From: JAOUGY01 sp963785075
GTDB lineage: Bacteria > Actinomycetota > Acidimicrobiia > Spongiisociales > ZC4RG35
Reading direction: 5' to 3'
DNA length: 64,000 nt
NCBI GenBank assembly: GCA_963785075.1
Contig: CAWATW010000004.1
Coordinates: forward strand, 875,860 to 939,859
The position numbers and the translations under genes are program-made. Every line of letters starts with the position of its first letter. Position 1 is the first letter of the stretch. Shown in pieces: positions 43,366 through 50,405 of the stretch. The notes under the pieces were generated by a model, which was not told the DNA's origin, did no database searches, and saw nothing but the letters and a program-made list of their open reading frames with translations.

Positions 43366-43437
43366 ACCACACAGTTGCATCAAATTGATGCGGAGTCTAC
43401 TGGTATACCGCGGACCGGTGGGTTGCAACTGTGTGGT
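43366..43437. promoter_or_regulatory. nested dyads between SEC-C and DUF433 genes
   Basis: ACCACACAGTTGCA (43366-43379) is repeated inverted and perfect as TGCAACTGTGTGGT (43424-43437) with 44 bases between. Overlapping the left arm is a second perfect dyad, GCATCAA-A-TTGATGC (43377-43391). They fill the gap between the two divergent starts and look like operators for an autoregulated pair. Confidence 0.55.
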
Positions 43438-43490
43438 CATGAGACCGCCAGCCCTGCACCTTCGCTGTGAGTGCTGTAATACGTTCCACG

Positions 43491-43847
43491 ATGGTGCCCA
43501 ACAGCGAACCACACGGAACCTCGAGAGGCATTGAGATCACTGATGCGGTCATCGCTGGTCTCGCTCGGGAAGCCGAGTTGGGCTACGACATAGGAGCCGA
43601 TGCGCACGCAACCGGCTCCAAGCCACGGCTGTTTGGACGAATCACCGTCGAACCCGGCAAGCACGGCGGCCAACCGTGCATCCGAGGACTGCGGATCCCG
43701 GTCGCGACGGTCGTGGGCATGGTGGCCGCCGGCATGTCGGCCGAGGAGATCGTCGCAGACCTTCCTGACCTCGAGCCCGAGGACGTTGCGGAAGCCCTTC
43801 GCTTTGCGGCGGAGACAATTCGAGAAGGACACATCCCGCAGGTATGA
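43491..43847 (+). CDS. DUF433-family antitoxin-like protein
   Basis: The C-terminal 75 residues match the DUF433 helix-turn-helix family (ITVEPGKHGGQPCIRGLRIP, VVGMVAAGMSAEEIVADLPD, LEPEDVAEALRFAAE). The start is not certain: ATG 43491 is used, with a GTG at 43467 in frame and no clear ribosome site for either. Members are often antitoxins of a PIN-like (DUF5615) toxin. No such toxin gene is adjacent, so this is an orphan or a regulator in its own right. Confidence 0.75.
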   Translation: MVPNSEPHGTSRGIEITDAVIAGLAREAELGYDIGADAHATGSKPRLFGRITVEPGKHGGQPCIRGLRIPVATVVGMVAAGMSAEEIVADLPDLEPEDVAEALRFAAETIREGHIPQV

Positions 43848-43890
43848 GCCTTCCCTGACTTCCGACGAGAAGACTTATACCTTGGGGCGG

Positions 43891-45924
43891 ATGAGAACGA
43901 CGATGCCTCGGACTCGCCAATGGGACGGCGTGCGGGAACCGATCCTATCCGGCCGGCGTCCCATGGAAGTGATTTCTGCGTGTCGTTGGGGATCGATTGT
44001 GGTGCTGTCCCTCGCATTGGCGGCGTGTTCCCGTTCGGCACCGTTGGACACCTCCCCGCCGGTCGTGAGTTCGTCACCGGCTCCTGAGACTTCGAGCAGG
44101 GTGGCTTCGGTGTTCGAACCACCTGACATCGGCGAGTTCGATCCCGGCGTCGCATCTTCCGCCGAGGTCCCGGCCGTTGTCGACTGGGACGTGATCACCG
44201 CCGGTTTGCAGGAAGCACGCTCGGGGAGCTCCGAGCTCGTGGCGGTGGCACCGGAGTCGTGTGTCGAAGTGGGACCGGATCAATGGCGTGTCGACGGGTC
44301 GGTGACGGTTCCGGCCGGGGTCGAATCAGCGACGGTGTTGTTCCAGTTCGTCGAGGAGAACGGCGACGTGATCGAGTCGATCCCGGTCCTGGTCGAGTTC
44401 AGCGAGTCAGGCCGGTTCGCGTTCGTTGCCGACTTCTTGACCCGATCGCTGCGAGAGGACGATTTCTGGTGGCCCACGTATGGCTATTCGCCCGGAGTCG
44501 AGGGCTGCCTCATCGAGGTCGCATACGGTTCGGCGGCGACTGCGAGGGGATCGTGGACGATCGATGCCCAACGATCCAGCGAGCCGATCAGCTGGACAGC
44601 GCCGCCCAACTCGATCCAGGCGTTGGGTTTGGGAGCGTCGATGGTTGATCCCGACGACCCGAGGATCAGCTGGATGACCATGGCCTGGCTCGATATTGGC
44701 CCAACTCTCGAAACAGTGTGGGTCCCGACCGACCCGCTGCTGCCCCTGGTACGGATGTCGCTGTCTGGATCCTGCGACAGCATGACCTTCGGAGGAAACG
44801 GAACAAGCACGGCCGTGGTCGAGCTCTTCCATCGTTGCGACCTGACCTACTTGGCGGTTGGAGATCCGCCTGCCGGATCGGGCGTGCCGGACATCGACGG
44901 ATTCGAGTACGCGACGTGGATCGATCTGCCCGCCCTGTACGCGAAGCGAGACGGATGGAACATCGTGATTCACCCCGACTCGCTCGATGCCGACTGGAGT
45001 GCCATTTCCGACGTCGCTCGCTCGCTCACACCATTCACGAATCTGCGTGTGTCAGACCGCGACGTCCCCGGTGTAGGCGAGACCGTTGGCGAAGCCATCT
45101 CTGAGATCATCGAACGCGACGGTCTCACCGAGCGGAGCCGACGCCAGATCACGCCAGAACTCGTGACCGTCGTCGCAACCGGTGAAGACCTCGGGCAGTA
45201 CGTGGGAGACATCCCAGGCACCTACGTCGCAACGTTCGATGTCAACCTGCGCGACGGCGCCTGGGTAGCGGGAGACCCGGGTCTCTCCGGCGGCGGTGAC
45301 CTCTGTCTCACCGGTTTCGGCTCGAGCCACCCATCTGCACCCGACGCATACTCGGCGGCGCTCGTGGGTGCCGAACCGACCTGGACCATCCAGGAGGCCA
45401 CCGGCGACGGCGGATGGCTCTCGCTCGACACCGCCGATGGTGTCGCCTGGATGGCCGAGCTGAAGTCGGTCGCCTACCGAGCCATCGACGAGCATGGCGA
45501 CCCCGTGTATTGCTCTGCAGGTGTACTCGGCGACGGCGAAACCTGGTCACCGTGGCAACTTCCGAACGCACGCTGGGACCTCGACCTCACCGCCATCCCC
45601 AACCAGTCACTCTCTGACGGCGACACCATCCGAATCGAGGGCAGCGGATTCCCCAAGAACGCCAACATCGACATCGCCATTTGCCGTGTCGCGGACCCTG
45701 GACGACCCGACATCGCAGATTGCCAGTCGTTCGAGGAATCAGAAGAGCGCTACGGCCGCACCGAACCGGACGGCACGATTGACCGCACCTATGCCGCCAC
45801 GTCGAGATTCATCGACGACTACGGACAACCGATCGACTGCACCACCGACCGCTGCGTGATCCAAGTCCGAACCAACGTCGGACACCTCCGAGCCGGTCAA
45901 GCGCCGATCTCGTTCGGTGGCTGA
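43891..45924 (+). CDS. large lipoprotein with C-terminal neocarzinostatin-like domain
   Basis: The frame from 43891 encodes 677 residues. A lipobox (VVLSLALAAC) follows an ATG at 43963, which would give a more usual signal length. A Ser/Thr/Pro linker and about 500 residues of unrecognised, tryptophan- and aspartate-rich beta sequence follow. The last about 110 residues fit the neocarzinostatin/macromomycin chromoprotein fold: LSDGDTIRIEGSGFPKNANI, an IAICR cysteine, DCQSF, and DCTTDRCVIQV ending APISFGG, with the four cysteines in the pattern of that family. In Streptomyces such domains bind enediynes; free-standing copies in lipoproteins have no known ligand. It would be displayed on the cell surface. 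Confidence 0.75.
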   Translation: MRTTMPRTRQWDGVREPILSGRRPMEVISACRWGSIVVLSLALAACSRSAPLDTSPPVVSSSPAPETSSRVASVFEPPDIGEFDPGVASSAEVPAVVDWDVITAGLQEARSGSSELVAVAPESCVEVGPDQWRVDGSVTVPAGVESATVLFQFVEENGDVIESIPVLVEFSESGRFAFVADFLTRSLREDDFWWPTYGYSPGVEGCLIEVAYGSAATARGSWTIDAQRSSEPISWTAPPNSIQALGLGASMVDPDDPRISWMTMAWLDIGPTLETVWVPTDPLLPLVRMSLSGSCDSMTFGGNGTSTAVVELFHRCDLTYLAVGDPPAGSGVPDIDGFEYATWIDLPALYAKRDGWNIVIHPDSLDADWSAISDVARSLTPFTNLRVSDRDVPGVGETVGEAISEIIERDGLTERSRRQITPELVTVVATGEDLGQYVGDIPGTYVATFDVNLRDGAWVAGDPGLSGGGDLCLTGFGSSHPSAPDAYSAALVGAEPTWTIQEATGDGGWLSLDTADGVAWMAELKSVAYRAIDEHGDPVYCSAGVLGDGETWSPWQLPNARWDLDLTAIPNQSLSDGDTIRIEGSGFPKNANIDIAICRVADPGRPDIADCQSFEESEERYGRTEPDGTIDRTYAATSRFIDDYGQPIDCTTDRCVIQVRTNVGHLRAGQAPISFGG

Positions 45925-45938
45925 GACGCCAACAGCAC

Positions 45939-46169
45939 TCACTCCGACTCGCCAGGGACGTATCGGCTCGTCATGAGCCACTCGAACACTTCATGCCGGA
46001 GGAAGTAGAGCTTGCGGCCGCCGTCCCTGCGGTGAGCGGGGATGATCCCATCCCGCACCCACAGGCGGACGATCTGGTCTGACGTTTGTAGCAATTCGGC
46101 GAGCTGCTTGGCGTCCATCACCGCCGACACCTCCGGGTACCAGCGGTCGTAGTCGAAGTCCTCGCCCAT
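45939..46169 (-). CDS. excisionase-family HTH protein (second of pair)
   Basis: The 76-residue product has MDAKQLAELLQTSDQIVRLW, VRDGIIPAHRRDGGRKLYF and LRHEVFEWLM, a MerR/Xis-type winged HTH. It starts five bases after the stop of a similar gene, so two small DNA-binding proteins are made from one transcript, transcribed away from the fic gene. They could act as directionality or copy-control factors of the element. Confidence 0.72.
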   Translation of the reverse strand: MGEDFDYDRWYPEVSAVMDAKQLAELLQTSDQIVRLWVRDGIIPAHRRDGGRKLYFLRHEVFEWLMTSRYVPGESE

Positions 46170-46174
46170 CCCGC

Positions 46175-46444
46175 TCAGTCCCGCCCCGTGTCGTCGGATG
46201 CGGCTTCGTCCTCGGGAACGGGCTCACCCGGCGTGTACCGCTTCATGTCCTCAAGCACCTCTTCCCGGAGAAACCGGAACTGCTGACCCCACCGGAACGC
46301 CCGCAGCTCCCCCCGATGCACCTTGTCGCGCACGTCGCCGATCGTCGAGTGCATCATCTCCGCCACGTGAGCCGTGGTCAGCACGAGCGGATACTCGGCT
46401 CGGAAACGCTGGAGGATCTCGTCCGAGAAGTCAGGACCGGCCAT
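46175..46444 (-). CDS. excisionase-family HTH protein (first of pair)
   Basis: The 89-residue product has YPLVLTTAHVAEMMHSTIGD, VRDKVHRGELRAFRWGQQFR and FLREEVLEDMKRY, again a winged HTH of the Xis/MerR type, with an acidic tail (GEPVPEDEAASDD). The ATG at 46444 is used. A TTG at 46462 is in frame, and neither has a clear ribosome site. It is divergent from the fic gene across a dyad-rich intergenic region that it may control. Confidence 0.7.
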   Translation of the reverse strand: MAGPDFSDEILQRFRAEYPLVLTTAHVAEMMHSTIGDVRDKVHRGELRAFRWGQQFRFLREEVLEDMKRYTPGEPVPEDEAASDDTGRD

Positions 46445-46521
46445 CCCGGCAACGTTACTCAACGGCGCGACAGCACTGAACGCGGGAGAGCACGGGGAGC
46501 CTTGTCAAAGGAATCGGCGTT

Positions 46522-46610
46522 TCGGTTGAACACCGCCGGCCGCTCATGAAAGTTCGATTGAACAGCCACCTCCGGAACTACAGAGGTGTTGTTCTGTTCG
46601 GTTCAATTGA
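46522..46610. promoter_or_regulatory. dyad-rich divergent region before fic
   Basis: Half-sites TTGAAC (46526, 46558) and GTTCAA (46601) recur. GTTC-GATT-GAAC (46552-46563), CACCTC/GAGGTG (46567-46572 and 46583-46588) and GAACAG/CTGTTC (46560-46565 and 46594-46599) form nested inverted repeats. The region separates the HTH pair from the fic gene and is a plausible binding site for one of the HTH proteins. Confidence 0.4.
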
Positions 46611-46648
46611 TATCGCCCAAACTCGACAACTTCCCTACAGTCGTGAGC

Positions 46649-47644
46649 ATGTCACCGAGAGGACGGCCTTCCCGGGAGTCAGTCTACGAGCGGCTGCACA
46701 CCCAGACATTGGAGCTGTGGAACAGATTGGGTGGTCTACCCAACCGACTGGAGGCCGCCGACATCTGGCGGAACATCTGGTACGCAGAGGCGCACCACTC
46801 GACTGCGATCGAAGGCAACACCCTCGTCCTGCAACAGGTCGAGGCGCTGCTCGATGAGGGTAAGGCCGTAGGGAACAAGCAGCTTGGCGAATACCTCGAA
46901 GTGAAGGGCTACGCCGACGCAGCCGACTGGGTCTACGGCCAAGCCGTCGATCCGTACGGGGAGCACGACGACACTGTCACCCTCACCGAGATCCGCCATA
47001 TCCATCGGATGGCGCTCGGGCCGCTCTGGGAGGTTCTCCCCCCTTCTGACGCATTTCCCGAGGAGTCGCCTGGTTCCTTTCGTCGTCACGAGATCGCCGA
47101 ATTCGCCGGTGGCATGAAGCCACCCTCGTGGGTCGAGATCGACGCCCAGATGAGTGACTGGCTCGACGATGCAAACAGAATCACACCTGGAACCCTTGGT
47201 ACGCCCGAGGATCTCGCCGTGAGTCACTGTAACTTCGAACGCATCCACCCGTTCCTCGACGGCAATGGCCGCGTGGGGCGGCTCGCCCTGAACCTGATGC
47301 TGGTCCGAATGGGCTACCCGCCGGCCATCATCTACAAGAACCAGCGGAGCGCGTACCTCCGAGCGCTTCAGCGTGCGGACAGCGGTGACCCCGGTGCGTT
47401 GGGAGAATTCATTGCACGCGCCATCCTCGACAACCTCTACAAGTTCGTCGTCCCAGCCGTCGCGGGCCCGGCCAGGATGGTTCCTCTGGCCGGCCTCGTG
47501 GATGACCGAATCAGCCTTGCCGCACTCCGCGTTGCCGCATCTCGGGGTCGGCTCCAGGCCGCCAAAGGTCCGGACGGCCAGTGGCGAAGCTCGCGCAACT
47601 GGGTTGACGAATACCTCGCTTCGCGCGGACTGCGGGAGCGTTGA
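46649..47644 (+). CDS. Fic-domain protein (class II, inhibitory helix at N-terminus)
   Basis: The 331-residue product contains the complete catalytic motif HPFLDGNGRVGR (His about residue 200), so it should transfer AMP or another nucleotide-phosphate moiety to target proteins. STAIEG (Glu about residue 55) matches the inhibitory [S/T]xxxE[G/N] motif, which places the brake in the same chain ahead of the Fic core. The C-terminal part is a helical, winged-helix-like tail (ISLAALRVAASRGRLQAA). The start is ATG 46649, with an in-frame GTG two codons before and no strong ribosome site. Fic proteins of this build are common in mobile elements; the target is unknown. Confidence 0.88.
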   Translation: MSPRGRPSRESVYERLHTQTLELWNRLGGLPNRLEAADIWRNIWYAEAHHSTAIEGNTLVLQQVEALLDEGKAVGNKQLGEYLEVKGYADAADWVYGQAVDPYGEHDDTVTLTEIRHIHRMALGPLWEVLPPSDAFPEESPGSFRRHEIAEFAGGMKPPSWVEIDAQMSDWLDDANRITPGTLGTPEDLAVSHCNFERIHPFLDGNGRVGRLALNLMLVRMGYPPAIIYKNQRSAYLRALQRADSGDPGALGEFIARAILDNLYKFVVPAVAGPARMVPLAGLVDDRISLAALRVAASRGRLQAAKGPDGQWRSSRNWVDEYLASRGLRER

Positions 47645-47683
47645 ACGCGCGCCGTCCAGAGGACCAACCCCCACATCAGCACC

Positions 47684-48280
47684 TCAGAGCAGGCCGAGAT
47701 CCTTCAGCCGAGACTCCCAATGCGCGAGCGCAGCATCGCAAATCGCCGCAGCATCTCCAATGTCGACTCCCGTCTCAGTATCGACCACACGCCCACTGAC
47801 AACTACTTCAGCCTTCCCCGCACCCGACAGCTGCGGTCCCCCAGCTCCGAGGGTCAGGGTCGCAGCCTCTCCGGTGTTGCCCGTCGTGAGCCGGAGGGAT
47901 CGCGAGACGTCAACCACCGTCGGAGAGTGGCCCGTCCAACTCGTCTTCAGCGGATGACCGTGTTTCTCAGCATTCGATAGATCGTGCACCAGCGCAAGTT
48001 CGCCCGATGATTGGACGAATGCCTTCCTATCGAACTCCACGCCTTGCTGATCGGCCCAGTTGGCCACGTTGTCCCGGAGGTTCGCTATGGCATGGATGAT
48101 CTGAAGGAGGAGGTTCTCGAGCTGTGCGTGAGTCAGGCCACCAGAGAAGTCTTGGACGATGTAGGTTCCGGACTCGCTCTCCACGACTTTCGGCGCGAAG
48201 AGCGATAGATCCGCCTCGAAGACGCTACCCGCGGCGGCGTAGACCCGGCCGAGGCGGGCGACGAGATCGGCTGCGGTCAC
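47684..48280 (-). CDS. 198-residue protein of unknown function
   Basis: No family was recognised. The N-terminal half looks alpha-helical (QLENLLLQIIHAIANLRDNV) and has the segment LVHDLSNAEKHGHP, which recalls helical HEPN-like proteins of mobile elements, although the R-x4-6-H active-site motif was not found. The C-terminal half is Gly/Thr-rich beta sequence (LTLGAGGPQLSGAGKAEVVV). It is convergent with fic and is the last gene before attR. The ATG at 48280 is used. Confidence 0.6.
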   Translation of the reverse strand: MTAADLVARLGRVYAAAGSVFEADLSLFAPKVVESESGTYIVQDFSGGLTHAQLENLLLQIIHAIANLRDNVANWADQQGVEFDRKAFVQSSGELALVHDLSNAEKHGHPLKTSWTGHSPTVVDVSRSLRLTTGNTGEAATLTLGAGGPQLSGAGKAEVVVSGRVVDTETGVDIGDAAAICDAALAHWESRLKDLGLL

Positions 48281-48300
48281 GATGCCTCCGCTCCCTCGTC

Positions 48301-48319
48301 TTGTCCGTATTTTGTCCGT
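48301..48319. repeat. paired TTGTCCGT repeats, right end (possible integrase arm sites)
   Basis: TTGTCCGT at 48301-48308 and 48312-48319, again 11 bases apart, lies 105 bases inside the attR core. This mirrors the pair at the left end, 106 bases inside attL. Confidence 0.5.
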
Positions 48320-48424
48320 GAGGGGACGAGAAACACTGAAACCTGACGAGCACCAACCATAAGCGAAGCCCTTGATTTCACTGGGTTTCCGGGGGTTTCT
48401 CCTGGTCAGCGACGTCGTCGGAAG

Positions 48425-48497
48425 GGGCTTTTAACCCGTTGGTTGTGGGTTCGAGTCCCACGGGGCCCACGCCGGTCGGCTTCGCCGACCTAACCGA
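48425..48497. repeat. attR: right copy of 73-bp direct repeat
   Basis: It is identical to 38863-38935. It contains only the tRNA-Lys part from the anticodon arm to the 3' end plus the small downstream hairpin. The 78 bases that follow (48498-48575) are about 90% like those following attL, more than a single clean insertion predicts. Confidence 0.92.
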
Positions 48498-48665
48498 GTT
48501 TCCTTCGGAAACTCCAGGCACTGCAAGGGATTTTGAGGGATCGAGCTCAAGCGCCATCTGGGTTTCCGGTGCTTGGGCTCTTTGCGACTCGCCTGCCGCC
48601 GACGCCGCTGCCAATCGGGCACGGCGTGTCGGCGTCGGCTGATGGCGTTGGCCTAGCATCGGCGG

Positions 48666-49063
48666 ATGGCTCAGAGCGTGCGCCGGAACACCGACGACGT
48701 GCCCGACGAGGTCGTCGACAGTCTGCGCGAGATCTGCCTCGCGCTCCCCGACGCACGCGAGCAGCGGCTTAGGTCGGCACCCGGTGGATGGTGCGCAAGA
48801 AGACGTTCGCCCACGTGCTCGGCGTCGAAACCGACGAATCGGCATGGGTGGTCCTCACCTTCCGCTCCCAGGGCGAAGAGCTCGAGACACTCCGCCACGT
48901 CGGCTACCCGTACTACGTGCTCGGGTGGGGTCGCGACGTCTTGGGCATGGTCATCGACCACGACACCGACTGGGAAGAGGTCGGCGAGATCGTCACCGAG
49001 AGCTTCTGCGTGATGGCCCCCAAGAAGCTCGTCGCCGTGATCGATCGTCCGGACGGTCCATGA
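48666..49063 (+). pseudogene. MmcQ/YjbR-family protein gene, broken
   Basis: An ATG at 48666 opens a frame reading VDSLREICLALPDAREQ. The continuation is in another frame, VGTRWMVRKKTFAHVLGVET, through LRHVGYPYYVLGWGRDVLG to 49063. Between them, around 48764-48772, lies a two-base surplus (or one-base loss) and a TAG where the family has Trp (A-W-V-G-T-R-W). Two lesions make a sequencing error less likely. The family is of the double-wing DNA-binding (CyaY-like) type with no firm function. The gene is just outside attR. Confidence 0.7.
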
Positions 49064-49261
49064 GGCGCCCCGCCCGCAACTGGTCGCCCGCGACCAGCGG
49101 CGGGCGATCGGTCCCCCCCTGGGACGGCTCGCAGTGGGCGCACTCCGGCAACCGTCGGCGGCGACACTCGGACCCCGGAACCCTGCTCACCGACGCCCCG
49201 CGACCTTGGGAAGCGGCCTGGTAGCGTCGCCCGTCGAGCCTCACCCCTGGAAGGAGAAGTC

Positions 49262-50245
49262 ATGGACTTCAACCTGCATGCGTCGACGACATCGGCGGAG
49301 ACCTACTTTCGGCGGGTCCAGCTGGCCGAGGAACTGGGCTATCGGGGCCTGTACATCGGCGAAGGTCAACTCGACATCCTCAACCCCTTCCAATTGATCG
49401 CAGCCGCCCGCTTCGTGTCCAGCAAAATCCATCTGGGTACGGCGACGACCAACATCGTCTTCCGCGACCCCACCCTGCTTGCGGGCGAGGCAGGCACTGC
49501 CAACCAGATGATCGGTGGTCGATTCGTGCTCGGCATCGCAACGGGAGACTCCGCCGCCTATCAACTCGGTCGCAGCATCACCAAGATCGCCGAGATGGAA
49601 GAGGCCACGAAGACGATCCGCGCCCTGCTGAGCGGGGAGAGCCTCGAGACACCGTCGGGGCCGGTGCCTCTTCGGTTCCCCGTAGGTGACACAGTCCCTC
49701 CCATCTACTTCGCCGTGGAGGGCCCCAAGGGCCAACGATCTGCCGGCAGGGTCGCCGACGGGGTCATCATGGGCACAGGGTTCGACCTCGACCTCATCGA
49801 AATCGTCCGGTCCCGGGTCGCCGAAGGGGCCAACGAGGTCGGCCGGGACCCCGCCGAAGTCGACCTGATGGCAGCCGGGATCATCTACGTGTCAGATGAC
49901 GGCGACGACGCACGCACGCGGGCGCGACGCCGGCTCGCCAACCGGGCGCACCACAACTTCCGCCTCACGCTGGACTCCGTGCCGGAGGAGGAACGTCCGG
50001 GCGTGCAGCGGTTCATGGACAACTTCGACATCAGCCGGCCGCTCGAAGACCGGGTTCCGCCCGAGTTCGTTTCCGACTACCTGGTCCGACGGTTCTCGAT
50101 CGCCGGCACCCCCGCGGAGTGCATCGAGCAAGTCCAGAAACTGGCATCGATCGGAATCACCAACTTCCTGCTGACACCACCCGAGTACGCCTGGGAGGAA
50201 GTGGCCAAGCGCTGGGCGGAGGACGTGATGCCGCACGTGGGCTGA
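49262..50245 (+). CDS. LLM-class (F420-type) flavin-dependent oxidoreductase
   Basis: The 327-residue luciferase-like barrel begins MDFNLHASTTSAETYFRRVQ and has LGTATTNIVFRDPTLLAGEA, GGRFVLGIATGD and RRFSIAGTPAECIEQV near the end. In actinobacteria this family uses coenzyme F420 (for example Mer-like or glucose-6-phosphate dehydrogenase types) or FMN. The residues here do not settle the cofactor. AAGGAG lies five bases before the ATG. It stands 160 bases before the fumarate-reductase-type flavoprotein on the same strand. Confidence 0.85.
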   Translation: MDFNLHASTTSAETYFRRVQLAEELGYRGLYIGEGQLDILNPFQLIAAARFVSSKIHLGTATTNIVFRDPTLLAGEAGTANQMIGGRFVLGIATGDSAAYQLGRSITKIAEMEEATKTIRALLSGESLETPSGPVPLRFPVGDTVPPIYFAVEGPKGQRSAGRVADGVIMGTGFDLDLIEIVRSRVAEGANEVGRDPAEVDLMAAGIIYVSDDGDDARTRARRRLANRAHHNFRLTLDSVPEEERPGVQRFMDNFDISRPLEDRVPPEFVSDYLVRRFSIAGTPAECIEQVQKLASIGITNFLLTPPEYAWEEVAKRWAEDVMPHVG

Positions 50246-50290
50246 GACCCGAGCAGCTGGCGACCCGTTGCCGGCCGACCACAGGCGACA

Positions 50291-50343
50291 CCCTCGATTC
50301 CATTGGGGCTCCGGGCGTTAGGCCTGGTCAGCGACGGCGTCGG
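50291..50343. repeat. diverged copy of the element's right-end sequence
   Basis: These bases align without gaps to 48369-48421, the sequence directly before attR. There are about 11 differences in 53, with 14 identical bases in CCTGGTCAGCGACG. No tRNA-derived core follows. It may be the relic of an older element end. Confidence 0.45.
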
Positions 50344-50405
50344 GGACGGACCTCGGGTCTCGCAGTGCTGGATATGGTAGGTCGGCCTGGATCAGGGGAG
50401 CTGTG

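Larger units (their letters stand above)
38863..48497. mobile_element. integrated genetic element at tRNA-Lys (about 9.6 kb)
   Basis: Two identical 73-bp copies of the tRNA-Lys 3' part plus its downstream hairpin (38863-38935 and 48425-48497) enclose a tyrosine integrase gene next to the tRNA, an excisionase, two more HTH proteins and accessory genes. This is the standard product of integrase-mediated insertion that rebuilds the tRNA at one end and leaves a truncated copy at the other. No conjugation, replication or phage structural genes are visible, so it is a small genomic island or satellite-like element. The integrase is frameshifted, so excision would need help in trans. Confidence 0.85.

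Noticed and set aside
48378..48845. Minus-strand frame containing GVGPVGLEPTTNGLK, also seen as the tail of the integrase frame
   Set aside because: This peptide is the antisense translation of the tRNA-Lys 3' end, a well-known annotation artefact near tRNA genes.
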